Origin: Verrucomicrobiota bacterium
GTDB lineage: Bacteria > Verrucomicrobiota > Verrucomicrobiia > Limisphaerales > UBA11358
Reading direction: 5' to 3'
DNA: 19,227 nt
NCBI GenBank assembly: GCA_021323835.1
Contig: JAJPKI010000291.1
Coordinates: forward strand, 1-19,227
Shown here: piece by piece, positions 7,132 through 14,862 of the stretch
Layout: each line of letters begins with the position of its first letter
Position numbering within the stretch: the first letter of the stretch is position 1
The notes under the pieces: generated by a model
The model's database searches: none
What the model saw: only the letters and a program-made list of their open reading frames with translations
What the model was told of the DNA's origin: nothing
Made by a program: the position numbers and the translations under genes

Positions 7132-7159
7132 TTGGTAATTGCAATTTTAAATGTATAAA
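7132..7159 (+). promoter_or_regulatory. Promoter of the prepilin-like gene
   Basis: TTGGTA (7132-7137), a 16-bp spacer, and TATAAA (7154-7159). Six bases later is the ATG at 7166, which would then be at or next to +1. This argues for the ATG at 7166 over the one at 7151, which lies inside the promoter. Confidence 0.5.
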
Positions 7160-7165
7160 AAACAC

Positions 7166-7936
7166 ATGACCCGCAGTTCTCATGGCAATGCTTTCACGCT
7201 TATTGAGTTGCTTGTTGTAATCGCAATCATTGCGATTCTAGCCGCGCTGTTGTTGCCAGCTATAAGCATGGCCAAAAATCGTGCCCATACAACTTATTGT
7301 TTGAATAGTAGCAGGCAACTTGCTCTTGCCTGCCAACTCTATGTCACTGAGAACAACGACAAATTATGCATTGCATTTGTCGTTCAGGGAAATAATGTCG
7401 TGCGGCGAGCATGGTTCAATCTGATTGCGCCGTATGCAAAATCTACAAACCTGCTTCTTTGTCCTGCATTTCGGCTCAAACATGGTGCCGTTGTAGAAAC
7501 GAATTACCCAAGCGCACCCGAGGATGCGGCCTTTTCAAATTACGCATTTAATTTTGAAATCGGAGGCTGCGACTGGCCGGGCACTTGGCAGCAGTCCGAT
7601 AATCCCACCGCCAATTCAACCACCATCCACAATCCTTCCCGCACCGTTCTCTTGACTGACAGCGGCACACGACCGACAAATACAACCGACCCTAATCTCT
7701 GTATTACAGTGCACTCTTCCCAGAAGGCTGGTGCTTTTGTTCTATACGACGCTGGAGCCACCCAGCCTAATTCTTTGGTCATTGATCCTATCAATCCCGA
7801 TTGGTGTGGGCCTGAACTTCGCCACGATAGTGGCAGGAGTGTAGTGACTTTGACTGATGGCCATGTGGAAATAAAAAGAGCGTCCGAATGGTATTGGGCA
7901 GGCACTCCGTGGCTTGACCCAAAGAAAGGAGGTTAG
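7166..7936 (+). CDS. Prepilin-type N-terminal cleavage/methylation protein (pseudopilin-like)
   Basis: About 256 residues from ATG 7166; an in-frame ATG at 7151 would add five. The N-terminus has a class III signal, NAFTLIELLVVIAIIAILAALLLPA, cut by prepilin peptidase between Ala and Phe, followed by a long hydrophobic helix. It matches the very large paralogous family of PVC bacteria with a pilin helix and an 'H-X9-DG' tail. Here the tail reads RHDSGRSVVTLTDGHVEI, with ten rather than nine residues between His and Asp. The middle carries paired cysteines and Trp-rich loops (CDWPGTWQQSDN). These proteins probably sit in the inner membrane or form pseudopilus-like fibres; the exact role is unknown. 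No secretion-system genes are adjacent. It converges on lepA with a five-base gap. Confidence 0.9.
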   Translation: MTRSSHGNAFTLIELLVVIAIIAILAALLLPAISMAKNRAHTTYCLNSSRQLALACQLYVTENNDKLCIAFVVQGNNVVRRAWFNLIAPYAKSTNLLLCPAFRLKHGAVVETNYPSAPEDAAFSNYAFNFEIGGCDWPGTWQQSDNPTANSTTIHNPSRTVLLTDSGTRPTNTTDPNLCITVHSSQKAGAFVLYDAGATQPNSLVIDPINPDWCGPELRHDSGRSVVTLTDGHVEIKRASEWYWAGTPWLDPKKGG

Positions 7937-7941
7937 CGGCA

Positions 7942-9732
7942 TCAGGCTTTCAACACTTCAATAAACGCTTCCTGCGGAATGTTGACGTTGCCAATCGCTT
8001 TCATCCGTTTTTTGCCTTCCTTTTGCTTCTCCAGCAATTTGCGTTTGCGCGAGACGTCGCCGCCGTAACATTTCGCCGTCACGTCTTTGCGGAACGCACT
8101 CACGGTTTCGGACGCAACAATTTTTCCGCCAATGGCCGCCTGAATCTTCACGGCGAATTGCTGGCGCGGGATGACTTCTTTTAATTTTTCCGCCAGCGTG
8201 CGTCCCCTGCCCTCCGCTTTACTGCGATGGACGATGCATGAAAACGCATCCATCGGCTCGGTGTTGACGAGCATGTCCAGCTTCACCATGTCGCTTTCCT
8301 GATAATCCGCCGGCTCATAATCCATCGAGCCGAATCCGCGCGTGATGCTTTTGATGCGGTCATGAAAATCAATCAGGATTTCGTTCAGCGGAACTAGCGC
8401 GGTGAGCATAACGCGCTTGGCGTCGAGCGTTTCGGTGTGGTCCACCGCGCCGCGCTTTTCGGAAATCAACGCCATCATGTCGCCGATATTTTCGTTCGGG
8501 CAAATGACAAATGCCTTCACCATCGGCTCTTCAATTTTTTCGATGTAAGTGACGTCGGGCAGGAATGCGGGGTTGTCCACTTCCTTTTCGGTCTTGTCCG
8601 TCATCGTGACTTTGTAAACCACGCTCGGATACGTCGCGATGATGTCCATGTCGTATTCGCGCCGCAGACGTTCCTGCACAATTTCCATGTGCAACAATCC
8701 GAGAAAGCCGCAACGAAATCCGAATCCGAGCGCGATGCTCGTCTCGGTGGAATAAACAAATGCGGAATCGTTTAATTTTAATTTCGCCATCGAAGATTTC
8801 AACTGCTCGTAATCGGCGGTGTTAATCGGATAAATGCCGCTGAACACCATCGGATGAATTTCTTTAAAGCCCGGCAACACGCCGGACGGATTGCGCGCGT
8901 CGGTAATGGTGTCGCCCATTTTCACTTCGGCGGCGGTCTTGATGTTCGCGGTGATGTAGCCGGTCTCGCCGGTTTCCAATTTCTCACGCGTGTAAGGTTT
9001 TGGGTTGAAGCTGCCGACTTCCTTCACCTCGTAATTTTTGCCGGAATGAACCAGCTTAATCATCATGCCCGGCTTGATTTCGCCGTTGAACACGCGCACG
9101 TGCGTGACGACGCCTTTGTAAGTATCGAAATAGGAATCGAATGCGAGCGCCTGCAGGCTCGCCGCGCCGGTCGGTTTCGGCGGTGGAACGCGCGCGACAA
9201 TCGCTTCAAGAATATCTTCAATGCCAATCCCTTGTTTCGCGCTGCATGGAATCGCCAGTTCCGCCGGAATCGCCAGAACGTCTTCCAGTTGTTGCTTCGC
9301 CTGCGGCACGTTGGCGTGGCCGAGGTCAATCTTGTTGATGACCGGAATGATTTCGAGATTTTGTTTCGACGCGAGATGGAAATTTGCGACGGTCTGCGCT
9401 TCGACACCTTGCGCCGCGTCCACGACGAGCAATGCGCCTTCGCATGCGCTCAAGCTGCGCGAAACTTCATACGCAAAATCTACGTGGCCGGGCGTATCAA
9501 TGAGATTCAGTTCGTAAGTTTCGCCGTTGCGCGCTTTGTAAAGCATCGTAACCGGATGCGCTTTGATGGTGATGCCGCGTTCGCGTTCCAAATCCATCGC
9601 GTCGAGCAATTGGTCGGACATATCACGCGTGGCGATGGTGCCGGTCATGTGCAACAGGCGGTCGGAAAGCGTGGTCTTGCCGTGGTCAATGTGGGCAATG
9701 ATGCTGAAATTTCTAATGTGCGCTGCGTCCAT
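7942..9732 (-). CDS. lepA: Elongation factor 4 (LepA), ribosomal GTPase
   Basis: Translational GTPase that acts on stalled or initiating ribosomes. The 596-residue length is typical. GTPase motifs are in order: AHIDHGKTT (P-loop, residues 13-21), ERERGITI (switch I), DTPGHVDF (switch II), NKIDLG and SAKQGIG. The EF-G-like domains and the LepA-specific C-terminal domain follow, with SRKRKLLEKQKEGKKRMK and NVNIPQEAFIEVLKA at the very end. The start codon gives the canonical N-terminus MDAAHIRNFSIIAHIDHGKTT. It lies 69 bp downstream of the giant beta-helix gene on the same strand with no visible terminator between them. I see no strong Shine-Dalgarno sequence. Confidence 0.98.
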   Translation of the reverse strand: MDAAHIRNFSIIAHIDHGKTTLSDRLLHMTGTIATRDMSDQLLDAMDLERERGITIKAHPVTMLYKARNGETYELNLIDTPGHVDFAYEVSRSLSACEGALLVVDAAQGVEAQTVANFHLASKQNLEIIPVINKIDLGHANVPQAKQQLEDVLAIPAELAIPCSAKQGIGIEDILEAIVARVPPPKPTGAASLQALAFDSYFDTYKGVVTHVRVFNGEIKPGMMIKLVHSGKNYEVKEVGSFNPKPYTREKLETGETGYITANIKTAAEVKMGDTITDARNPSGVLPGFKEIHPMVFSGIYPINTADYEQLKSSMAKLKLNDSAFVYSTETSIALGFGFRCGFLGLLHMEIVQERLRREYDMDIIATYPSVVYKVTMTDKTEKEVDNPAFLPDVTYIEKIEEPMVKAFVICPNENIGDMMALISEKRGAVDHTETLDAKRVMLTALVPLNEILIDFHDRIKSITRGFGSMDYEPADYQESDMVKLDMLVNTEPMDAFSCIVHRSKAEGRGRTLAEKLKEVIPRQQFAVKIQAAIGGKIVASETVSAFRKDVTAKCYGGDVSRKRKLLEKQKEGKKRMKAIGNVNIPQEAFIEVLKA

Positions 9733-9801
9733 CTTGTTAAAGAGCGCAACAAGATAACTGAAAAACGGTTCGAGAAAAGGAAATTTGATTGGCGCGGCGA
9801 T

Positions 9802-12552
9802 TTACGGTACGCCGACGCGATAGAAATACGGGACGGAATTGGTGGCGGTCGTGTCGGTGTAACTTGTCGTTCCCGCCTGGCCAGTGATGTTCGTGGCAAT
9901 CGTCGTGAAGACGGGCGTCGTGCTTAAATCCGAGCCGCGTTGGATAAAATATTTCACGCCGCTGACACTTTTCCATGTGACGGTTGCGTTGGTGGTGGTC
10001 GCGACGGGTGATTTCATCGCCAGCACGGAAGTGGAATTGGTCGGATTGGTTCCAGATTTCCATTCGGTATAATTGCTCTCTCCATCGCCATCAGCGTCTG
10101 CGTTGTCCGCCGAACCGTCCGTTGGCAATCCATATTGCCAAAGCCATGAGGACGGCAGCACGGATGCGGGCGATTGAAATTCATACGCGCCGATGTCCGC
10201 CGCGCTGCCGACGATGCGCGGGTTGCCGTCTAAATCTACGGCGACGAACGGAATGCCATTGGTCGCGTAAAAATTTGTTCCCGAATTGATGCACGGTGAA
10301 TTGGAGAGCAAACGAAAATTGGAATTAGTATTCACAAACAACGGCGGACTGGTCGTGACGATGCCGAGAGTGGACGGAAAGCTGCAACTGAAATTAAATT
10401 TTACGAAGGAATAATTCGGCGAGTTCGGCGCGGAATTATAATAAATAATTGAATTATTTATCTGGCCGCTGCCGTCGGAGGAAACGCCGCCGCCGGTATT
10501 AGTCGCTACGTTAAAAACCACAGTGCAATTATTCAACGTGCAGCTATCGGCGCCGCCGCTGTCATTCGCAAAATTTTTGATGAGCAGACAATTATAAAGT
10601 GTTGCGCCGGAGGCGCCACCGCCGAGGGGAGCGCTGTTGTTTGTTAAAATGCAATTGTAAGAAACGCCGCCGCTTACACCACCGCCCCCGCCCCCAGTAT
10701 TTCCCGAAAATGTGCAATAATAATTTGTGCATTGATAGGCGCCGCCAGCGATTAATGAGTTAGCGCTGGTGGAATTGCCGGTGACCACGCAATTGGAAAG
10801 GAAACTTTGATACGTGGCGCCGTTGCTGTTTTGCAAAAATGTGCAATTGAAAAGTGCACAGCGATAGGCGCCACCATTACTGTGATTGGCGCTATTTCCA
10901 ATAAATGTGCAATTGGATGCCACGCCACGATATAATCCTCCGCAGACTTCATGGCAGTAATTGCTAACAACAAGACAATTGTAAAGCGTTGCCGATGCGG
11001 CGGCGCCACCGTCATTGCCGTTACATATGTTATTGCTGATGACGCAATTGTAAGCCACGCCGCCAAAAATGCCCGCTCCAAGGCTGGTAATTGAAGTGGT
11101 AAAATTGCCCGCAATGAAACAATTGGAAATCGCGCCGTTATTGTCACATAACGCTCCGGCGCCGCATTGCTCATTCGTAAAATCGCCAGTGTTTCTCGTG
11201 CCGCCATTCGTCAACGTAAATCCCATGAGCATCGCATTACTGCCCACGTAAGCACATCGCATTTGCGTGCCGCCAACAATCGTCGCTGCTTGCGGGCCGT
11301 TCAAGCTCAACAACGTGATGGCATTTGTCAGTGCGACGCGATTTGTCTCGGCACCAAAAATCACCGTGCCGCCGTTCGTGTAAATGCCGTCGTTGGCGAC
11401 AACGAATTCTCCTGTTTGCGCGGACGCAACGGCGTCTTGAATGTTCGTCGCGGCTGTGAGCCAATTCGTGTAAGGCGCAATCGGGTTGGTGCAATTCAAA
11501 TCCACAAAGTGCGCCGTGCCGGAAAATTGATTTTCATACGCGCCCATGTCCACCGTGCCGCCGGAGATGCGGGCGTTGCCGTCGAGGTCGGGTCCGGACG
11601 GCGCGGCGCCGTTGGTTCCGGCATTGATGCAGGGTGAGCCAATTTGCAGCCGATAATTTCCATTTGCCAAATCCACAAAACCCGGCGTGTTGGTAATATT
11701 ATTTCCACCGCCGCCAATGATATTTGTATTCAACGCGCAACAATATGTCAGCGACACGTTGTAAGCGTCAGCCCCGGAGGCCGAGGAGGGCAAATCGTAA
11801 TAAAGAATGCAATTGCGCAATGTGCCGCCGTAAGCGCCACCGCCGCCACTGGTCGCGTAATTGCCGACAAAAGTGCAGTTATCAATTCCACCGTTGTAGG
11901 CGCCGCCGCCGTTGCTTGGAGCGCGATTGTTGATGTATAAACAATTTTTTGCGCCGGCTGCATAAGTGCCGCCTCCTCCAAAACTGAACGAAACGTTCCC
12001 CGCGAACACGCAATTGATGTAATCGCCTTGATAACCACCGCCGCCTGACGAATAAGCTGCATTACCTAAAAAGTAACAATTCGTGATAATTACCGTGCCG
12101 CCGCCGCCCGTGGTATAAACACCCCCGCCGTTCCCGCCAATTGCCGTCGCTCCATTTGTCAGCGTGAATCCGCTCAAGGTTGCGCCGTCCGCAAGATAGA
12201 CGCAGCGCACGGCAGTGCTGCCATTGGTGGAAGCGGTTTGAAATCCGCGGATGATGGTTACTGACGGACCATTCACACTTTGCAGCAAGACAGCTTTGGA
12301 AACGTAAACGCGGTTTGAACTGATGGGAAATGAAGAGCCGCCCGTTTGATAAATGCCATTCGTAACTAAAATTGTGTCCGATGGAATCGCCGCATTGATG
12401 GCGTCGTTGATATTTGTTGCCGCATGCGCCCACGAGGTATAGGGCGATTGCGGGCTGGTGGAATTGACGTTAACGAAATGCGTCGTAGCCGTAGCGCGAA
12501 ACGCAAAAACAGCCAGGAATAAAAACACCATCCTGAAAACGCATGGATTCAT
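9802..12552 (-). CDS. Giant secreted parallel beta-helix protein (choice-of-anchor Q, Pmp-like repeats)
   Basis: 916 residues with a signal peptide (MNPCVFRMVFLFLAVFAFRATA). Two homologous halves follow. Each opens HFV-[ND]-x-N-x-T with PYT-x-W and AATNI-[NQ]-DA (about 25-75 and 347-395) and closes with a choice-of-anchor Q motif DLDGN.RI...DxGAYE.Q (about 322-342 and 773-792). In between are about 15 beta-helix rungs with the pattern GGG-x-Y ... NC-x-F-x-x-N (NCTFVGN, NCVISNN, NCTFIGN), as in pectin-lyase folds and chlamydial polymorphic membrane proteins. After the second anchor come WLWQYGLP, a thrombospondin-3-type calcium loop (DADGDGESN, about 819-827) and a C-terminal domain ending YFYRVGVP. 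Surface adhesion or polysaccharide binding is likely but unproven; no catalytic residues can be assigned. Confidence 0.85.
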   Translation of the reverse strand: MNPCVFRMVFLFLAVFAFRATATTHFVNVNSTSPQSPYTSWAHAATNINDAINAAIPSDTILVTNGIYQTGGSSFPISSNRVYVSKAVLLQSVNGPSVTIIRGFQTASTNGSTAVRCVYLADGATLSGFTLTNGATAIGGNGGGVYTTGGGGTVIITNCYFLGNAAYSSGGGGYQGDYINCVFAGNVSFSFGGGGTYAAGAKNCLYINNRAPSNGGGAYNGGIDNCTFVGNYATSGGGGAYGGTLRNCILYYDLPSSASGADAYNVSLTYCCALNTNIIGGGGNNITNTPGFVDLANGNYRLQIGSPCINAGTNGAAPSGPDLDGNARISGGTVDMGAYENQFSGTAHFVDLNCTNPIAPYTNWLTAATNIQDAVASAQTGEFVVANDGIYTNGGTVIFGAETNRVALTNAITLLSLNGPQAATIVGGTQMRCAYVGSNAMLMGFTLTNGGTRNTGDFTNEQCGAGALCDNNGAISNCFIAGNFTTSITSLGAGIFGGVAYNCVISNNICNGNDGGAAASATLYNCLVVSNYCHEVCGGLYRGVASNCTFIGNSANHSNGGAYRCALFNCTFLQNSNGATYQSFLSNCVVTGNSTSANSLIAGGAYQCTNYYCTFSGNTGGGGGGVSGGVSYNCILTNNSAPLGGGASGATLYNCLLIKNFANDSGGADSCTLNNCTVVFNVATNTGGGVSSDGSGQINNSIIYYNSAPNSPNYSFVKFNFSCSFPSTLGIVTTSPPLFVNTNSNFRLLSNSPCINSGTNFYATNGIPFVAVDLDGNPRIVGSAADIGAYEFQSPASVLPSSWLWQYGLPTDGSADNADADGDGESNYTEWKSGTNPTNSTSVLAMKSPVATTTNATVTWKSVSGVKYFIQRGSDLSTTPVFTTIATNITGQAGTTSYTDTTATNSVPYFYRVGVP

Positions 12553-12565
12553 CAGAACGGAAAAA

Positions 12566-12593
12566 GTTTTATTGATTTAATCCTGACGGTCAA
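12566..12593 (-). promoter_or_regulatory. Candidate promoter of the beta-helix gene
   Basis: On the minus strand TTGACC (12593-12588) and TAAAAC (12571-12566) are spaced by 16 bp. The ATG at 12552 follows 13 bases after the -10, which predicts a leader of about six bases. Confidence 0.45.
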
Positions 12594-12599
12594 GCCGCG

Positions 12600-12659
12600 C
12601 GATGTAAAAAAATTGTGAACCCGGCGTTACTGAATTACTCAGCCGCGTTTTTTACATCG
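12600..12659. repeat. 12-bp perfect inverted repeat in the divergent intergenic region
   Basis: CGATGTAAAAAA (12600-12611) and TTTTTTACATCG (12648-12659) are exact reverse complements separated by 36 bases. They lie between the divergent beta-helix and GloVer genes, just upstream of the beta-helix promoter. They could be a regulator site, a terminator-like stem or a decayed mobile-element end. Confidence 0.55.
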
Positions 12660-13088
12660 GCATCGAAATGAGAGAAAAGAAATTGCCATGCGCCTAAAAA
12701 ATTTAATAAAAAATGATTGCAAAGGCGGCGGGGCGCGGCAACTTTATGGTCACAGGCAGGTCAGAAATCGTTTATGAAAACTTACATAAAAACACTTTCG
12801 CTGTTGTCTGTGGCTGGAATATTTCTGGCAATTTCCGCTGGCGCGCAAACTTTCACGAAACTTTATGGCTTCACCGGCGCAAACGACGGACACGATCCAT
12901 TTTGCGGACTGACGGTGTCCGGCAATATTTTATACGGAACATGCTACAACGGCGGCACGAATGGAAATGGCTGCGTGTTTAAAATTAATTCCGACGGAAC
13001 CGGCTTCAAAAATATTAACAGTTTCACCGGCAGCCATGATGGCGCGAATCCTTACGGTGGCGTGGTTCTTGCCGGCGGGTGTTTGTTT

Positions 13089-13091
13089 TGA
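13089..13091 (+). other. In-frame TGA replacing a repeat glycine
   Basis: Other repeats have GGA or GGG here, followed by ACG, ACA or GCT. Here the two codons are TGA AAG. The likely ancestral GGA ACG differs by two nearby transversions (G to T and C to A). Confidence 0.8.
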
Positions 13092-13136
13092 AAGACCTCT
13101 TTTTATGGAAACGGGGGGCACGGAACGGTCTTCCGA

Positions 13137-14096
13137 ATGAATGTTGACGGCACGGGACTGACCAAACTTTACAATTTCCACGACAACGATGGCGATTTTC
13201 CGCAAGCGGATTTAATTTTATCGGGTGACACTTTATACGGAACGACATATTCCGGCGGCAATGGTTTCGGCGTCGTCTTTAAAATCACCACCAATGGAAC
13301 AGGCTTTGTCGTGCTGCACAGTTTTAACAATGACGACGGCGCTTTTCCATTTTCAGGGTTGGTGATGTCTGGCAGTGCTTTATACGGGACAACTTACTCC
13401 AGCGGCAGCGGCGGATGCGGCACGATTTTTAAAATCAACACCGACGGCACGGGCTTCACAAACATTTACAGTTTTACTCGCGGGAATGACGGCGCTTTTC
13501 CGCAGGCAAATTTAATGCTCTCCGGCGGCACTCTTTACGGAACGGCTTCTTACGGCGGCGACAATGACAATGGAACTGTTTTTAAAATAAATACCGATGG
13601 AACCGGCTTTGCCAGTCTTTACAGTTTTACCGGCGGAAGCGACGGAGCAAATCCGCTTTCAAGTTTAGTGCTGTTCAACGGCGCGCTTTACGGCACGACT
13701 TCGGCCGGCGGCGACAATGCTTCCGGCACCATTTTCCAAATCAATCCCGACGGAACCAATTTTACGAATCTTTATTCATTCAATGGCACGAGCGATGGAA
13801 ATACTTCATCCGCCGGCCTTGTTCTGTCCGGCAGCGAATTGTTTGGAACATTATCGTCGGGCGGCAATAACAACGACGGCGGAATATTCGCGTTTAATTT
13901 GTCCGTGAGTTTGCCGGCCGTCCTGAATATTCGTGCGTTGCCTGCCGCTGTGGTTTTAAATTGGAGCGATAACTCTTTCTTTTTGCAAGCCGCGCCGACA
14001 GCAAGCGGCGCTTTTACAAACGTCATCGGCGCAACCAGCCCTTACACAAACGCGGTGACGGATTCGCAAAAATTTTTCAGATTGCAGAAACCGTAA
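13137..14096 (+). CDS. C-terminal fragment of the GloVer protein (if translated alone)
   Basis: The first in-frame ATG after the TGA would give 319 residues holding the end of repeat 2, repeats 3-7 and the C-terminal domain. It has no signal peptide, no visible ribosome-binding site and no promoter of its own, so independent translation is unlikely. It is listed because automatic annotation may show it as a separate gene. Confidence 0.35.
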   Translation: MNVDGTGLTKLYNFHDNDGDFPQADLILSGDTLYGTTYSGGNGFGVVFKITTNGTGFVVLHSFNNDDGAFPFSGLVMSGSALYGTTYSSGSGGCGTIFKINTDGTGFTNIYSFTRGNDGAFPQANLMLSGGTLYGTASYGGDNDNGTVFKINTDGTGFASLYSFTGGSDGANPLSSLVLFNGALYGTTSAGGDNASGTIFQINPDGTNFTNLYSFNGTSDGNTSSAGLVLSGSELFGTLSSGGNNNDGGIFAFNLSVSLPAVLNIRALPAAVVLNWSDNSFFLQAAPTASGAFTNVIGATSPYTNAVTDSQKFFRLQKP

Positions 14097-14114
14097 TTTT
14101 GCGAACTTGCAAAT

Positions 14115-14717
14115 TTATTTCTCTTCTTTGCCCGGAAAATATTTGGGGATGCAATCGGGACAAAGCCCGTGGGTGAATTGAATTTTCAACAGCTCGCGGA
14201 AAAAAATTTCCGGCGCGTGCCATTGGTTTTTGTCATCGCGAATTTTTTTGCAGCTTGAACAAATCGGCAGCATCAACTTTTTGCGCGTGATAAATTCCGA
14301 ATGTTCACGCAACTCGCCGAGCAATTTTTTGCGAAAACGATTTTCTTCCGCATCGCGCAACGCCCGTCGCACCGCCATGGGCAAATAGTCCAATTGCGTT
14401 TTCAGAACGTAATCGGAAACTTTGCCGACAAGCTTTTCAATTTCCATTTGCGGCGAGAGGGAATTCGTCACGAAAATGAACGGCACTTCCGGACATTTTT
14501 CCTTTGCTACGCGCAACGCTTCCAGTCCATCGAATGCCGGAAGTCCGTGGTCGGAAAGAATGATGTCGGGAGGATTTTCGAGTTCGCGCAGGAAATCATC
14601 GCGGCTGTCCACGCGACATGAGCGAAAAATCAGACCGCTACGATGCAATTCGTAGTCGAGCCTTGCCGCTTCCGCCGGGACATCCTCAAGGTAAAGAATG
14701 CGGGTGACATTCTTCAT
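14115..14717 (-). CDS. Response regulator with a Cys-pair C-terminal module
   Basis: 200 residues. The receiver domain occupies about 1-125: acidic pair Glu11/Asp12 (LYLEDVP), phospho-acceptor Asp56 (IILSDHGLP), Thr84 (FIFVTNS) and Lys106 (DYVLKTQ), so it should be phosphorylatable. A helical linker (RRALRDAEENRFRKKLLGELREH) follows. The end carries PICSSCKKIRDDKNQW ... FTHGLCPDC, with Cys153/156 and Cys186/189, a module found at the C-terminus of many single-domain regulators and histidine kinases and probably metal-binding. There is no DNA-binding domain, so output is probably by protein contact. No histidine kinase is in the window. It is divergent from the nucleoside kinase and convergent with the GloVer gene (18 bp). 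Confidence 0.9.
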   Translation of the reverse strand: MKNVTRILYLEDVPAEAARLDYELHRSGLIFRSCRVDSRDDFLRELENPPDIILSDHGLPAFDGLEALRVAKEKCPEVPFIFVTNSLSPQMEIEKLVGKVSDYVLKTQLDYLPMAVRRALRDAEENRFRKKLLGELREHSEFITRKKLMLPICSSCKKIRDDKNQWHAPEIFFRELLKIQFTHGLCPDCIPKYFPGKEEK

Positions 14718-14734
14718 TTCAAACCAGACCCTCG

Positions 14735-14763
14735 TTTATAGCTTTTTAGGCACGGCAATTCAA
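14735..14763 (-). promoter_or_regulatory. Promoter of the response regulator gene
   Basis: TTGAAT (14763-14758), 17 bp, TATAAA (14740-14735) on the minus strand. This is one of the best matches to sigma-70-type promoters in the window. The ATG at 14717 is 17 bases past the -10, so the leader is only about 10 bases. Confidence 0.6.
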
Positions 14764-14827
14764 TGGGGTAAACACCTTTATTTTTTGAAGCTGTGAATAA
14801 CATTTCACACGAAACTCGAAATGAATT

Positions 14828-14856
14828 TTGTCGAACGCGCCGCTGTCGGTTACAAT
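14828..14856 (+). promoter_or_regulatory. Promoter of the ATP-cone/nucleoside kinase gene
   Basis: TTGTCG (14828-14833), 17-bp spacer, TACAAT (14851-14856). The sequence from the -10 onward (TACAATCCTCGTGTGC) is identical to that at serS except for one base. The in-frame GTG at 14863 takes the same +1 position as the serS GTG. Confidence 0.55.
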
Positions 14857-14862
14857 CCTCGT

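Larger units (their letters stand above)
12774..14096 (+). pseudogene. Secreted GloVer tandem-repeat protein interrupted by one in-frame TGA
   Basis: A signal peptide (MKTYIKTLSLLSVAGIFLAISAGA) is followed by seven repeats of about 50 residues with the pattern F-x-x-[LI]-x-[SG]-F-x-x-x-x-DGA-x-P ... L-x-LSGGTLYGTT-x-x-GG-x-x-x-GT[VI]FKI-x-x-DGT. This matches the GloVer (TIGR03803) repeat of Verrucomicrobia and Gloeobacter. Seven such units suggest a seven-bladed propeller (inference). A C-terminal domain ending KFFRLQKP follows. In repeat 2 the LYGTT position reads TTT TGA AAG ACC, so translation would end at 13091 after about 105 residues. The frame is unchanged on both sides and all later repeats are intact. 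Without the TGA the protein would have 440 residues. Recent nonsense mutation, sequencing error and readthrough are all possible. Confidence 0.8.

Noticed and set aside
8854..9927. Long plus-strand ORF (357 codons) opposite lepA
   Set aside because: It mirrors lepA codon structure, has no recognisable domain, and lepA is a certain gene.
10440..12120. CRISPR or tandem DNA repeat in the beta-helix gene
   Set aside because: The short recurrent CCGCCGCC and GCAATT strings encode Gly runs and the NC rungs; spacing is irregular and there are no exact repeats with spacers.
13089..13091. TGA read as glycine (genetic code 25)
   Set aside because: The TGA sits exactly at a Gly position, but no other gene here has internal TGA codons and several genes end with TGA (2-445, lysozyme-like, membrane protein, HEAT-like). 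The gene set is verrucomicrobial, not Gracilibacteria-like.
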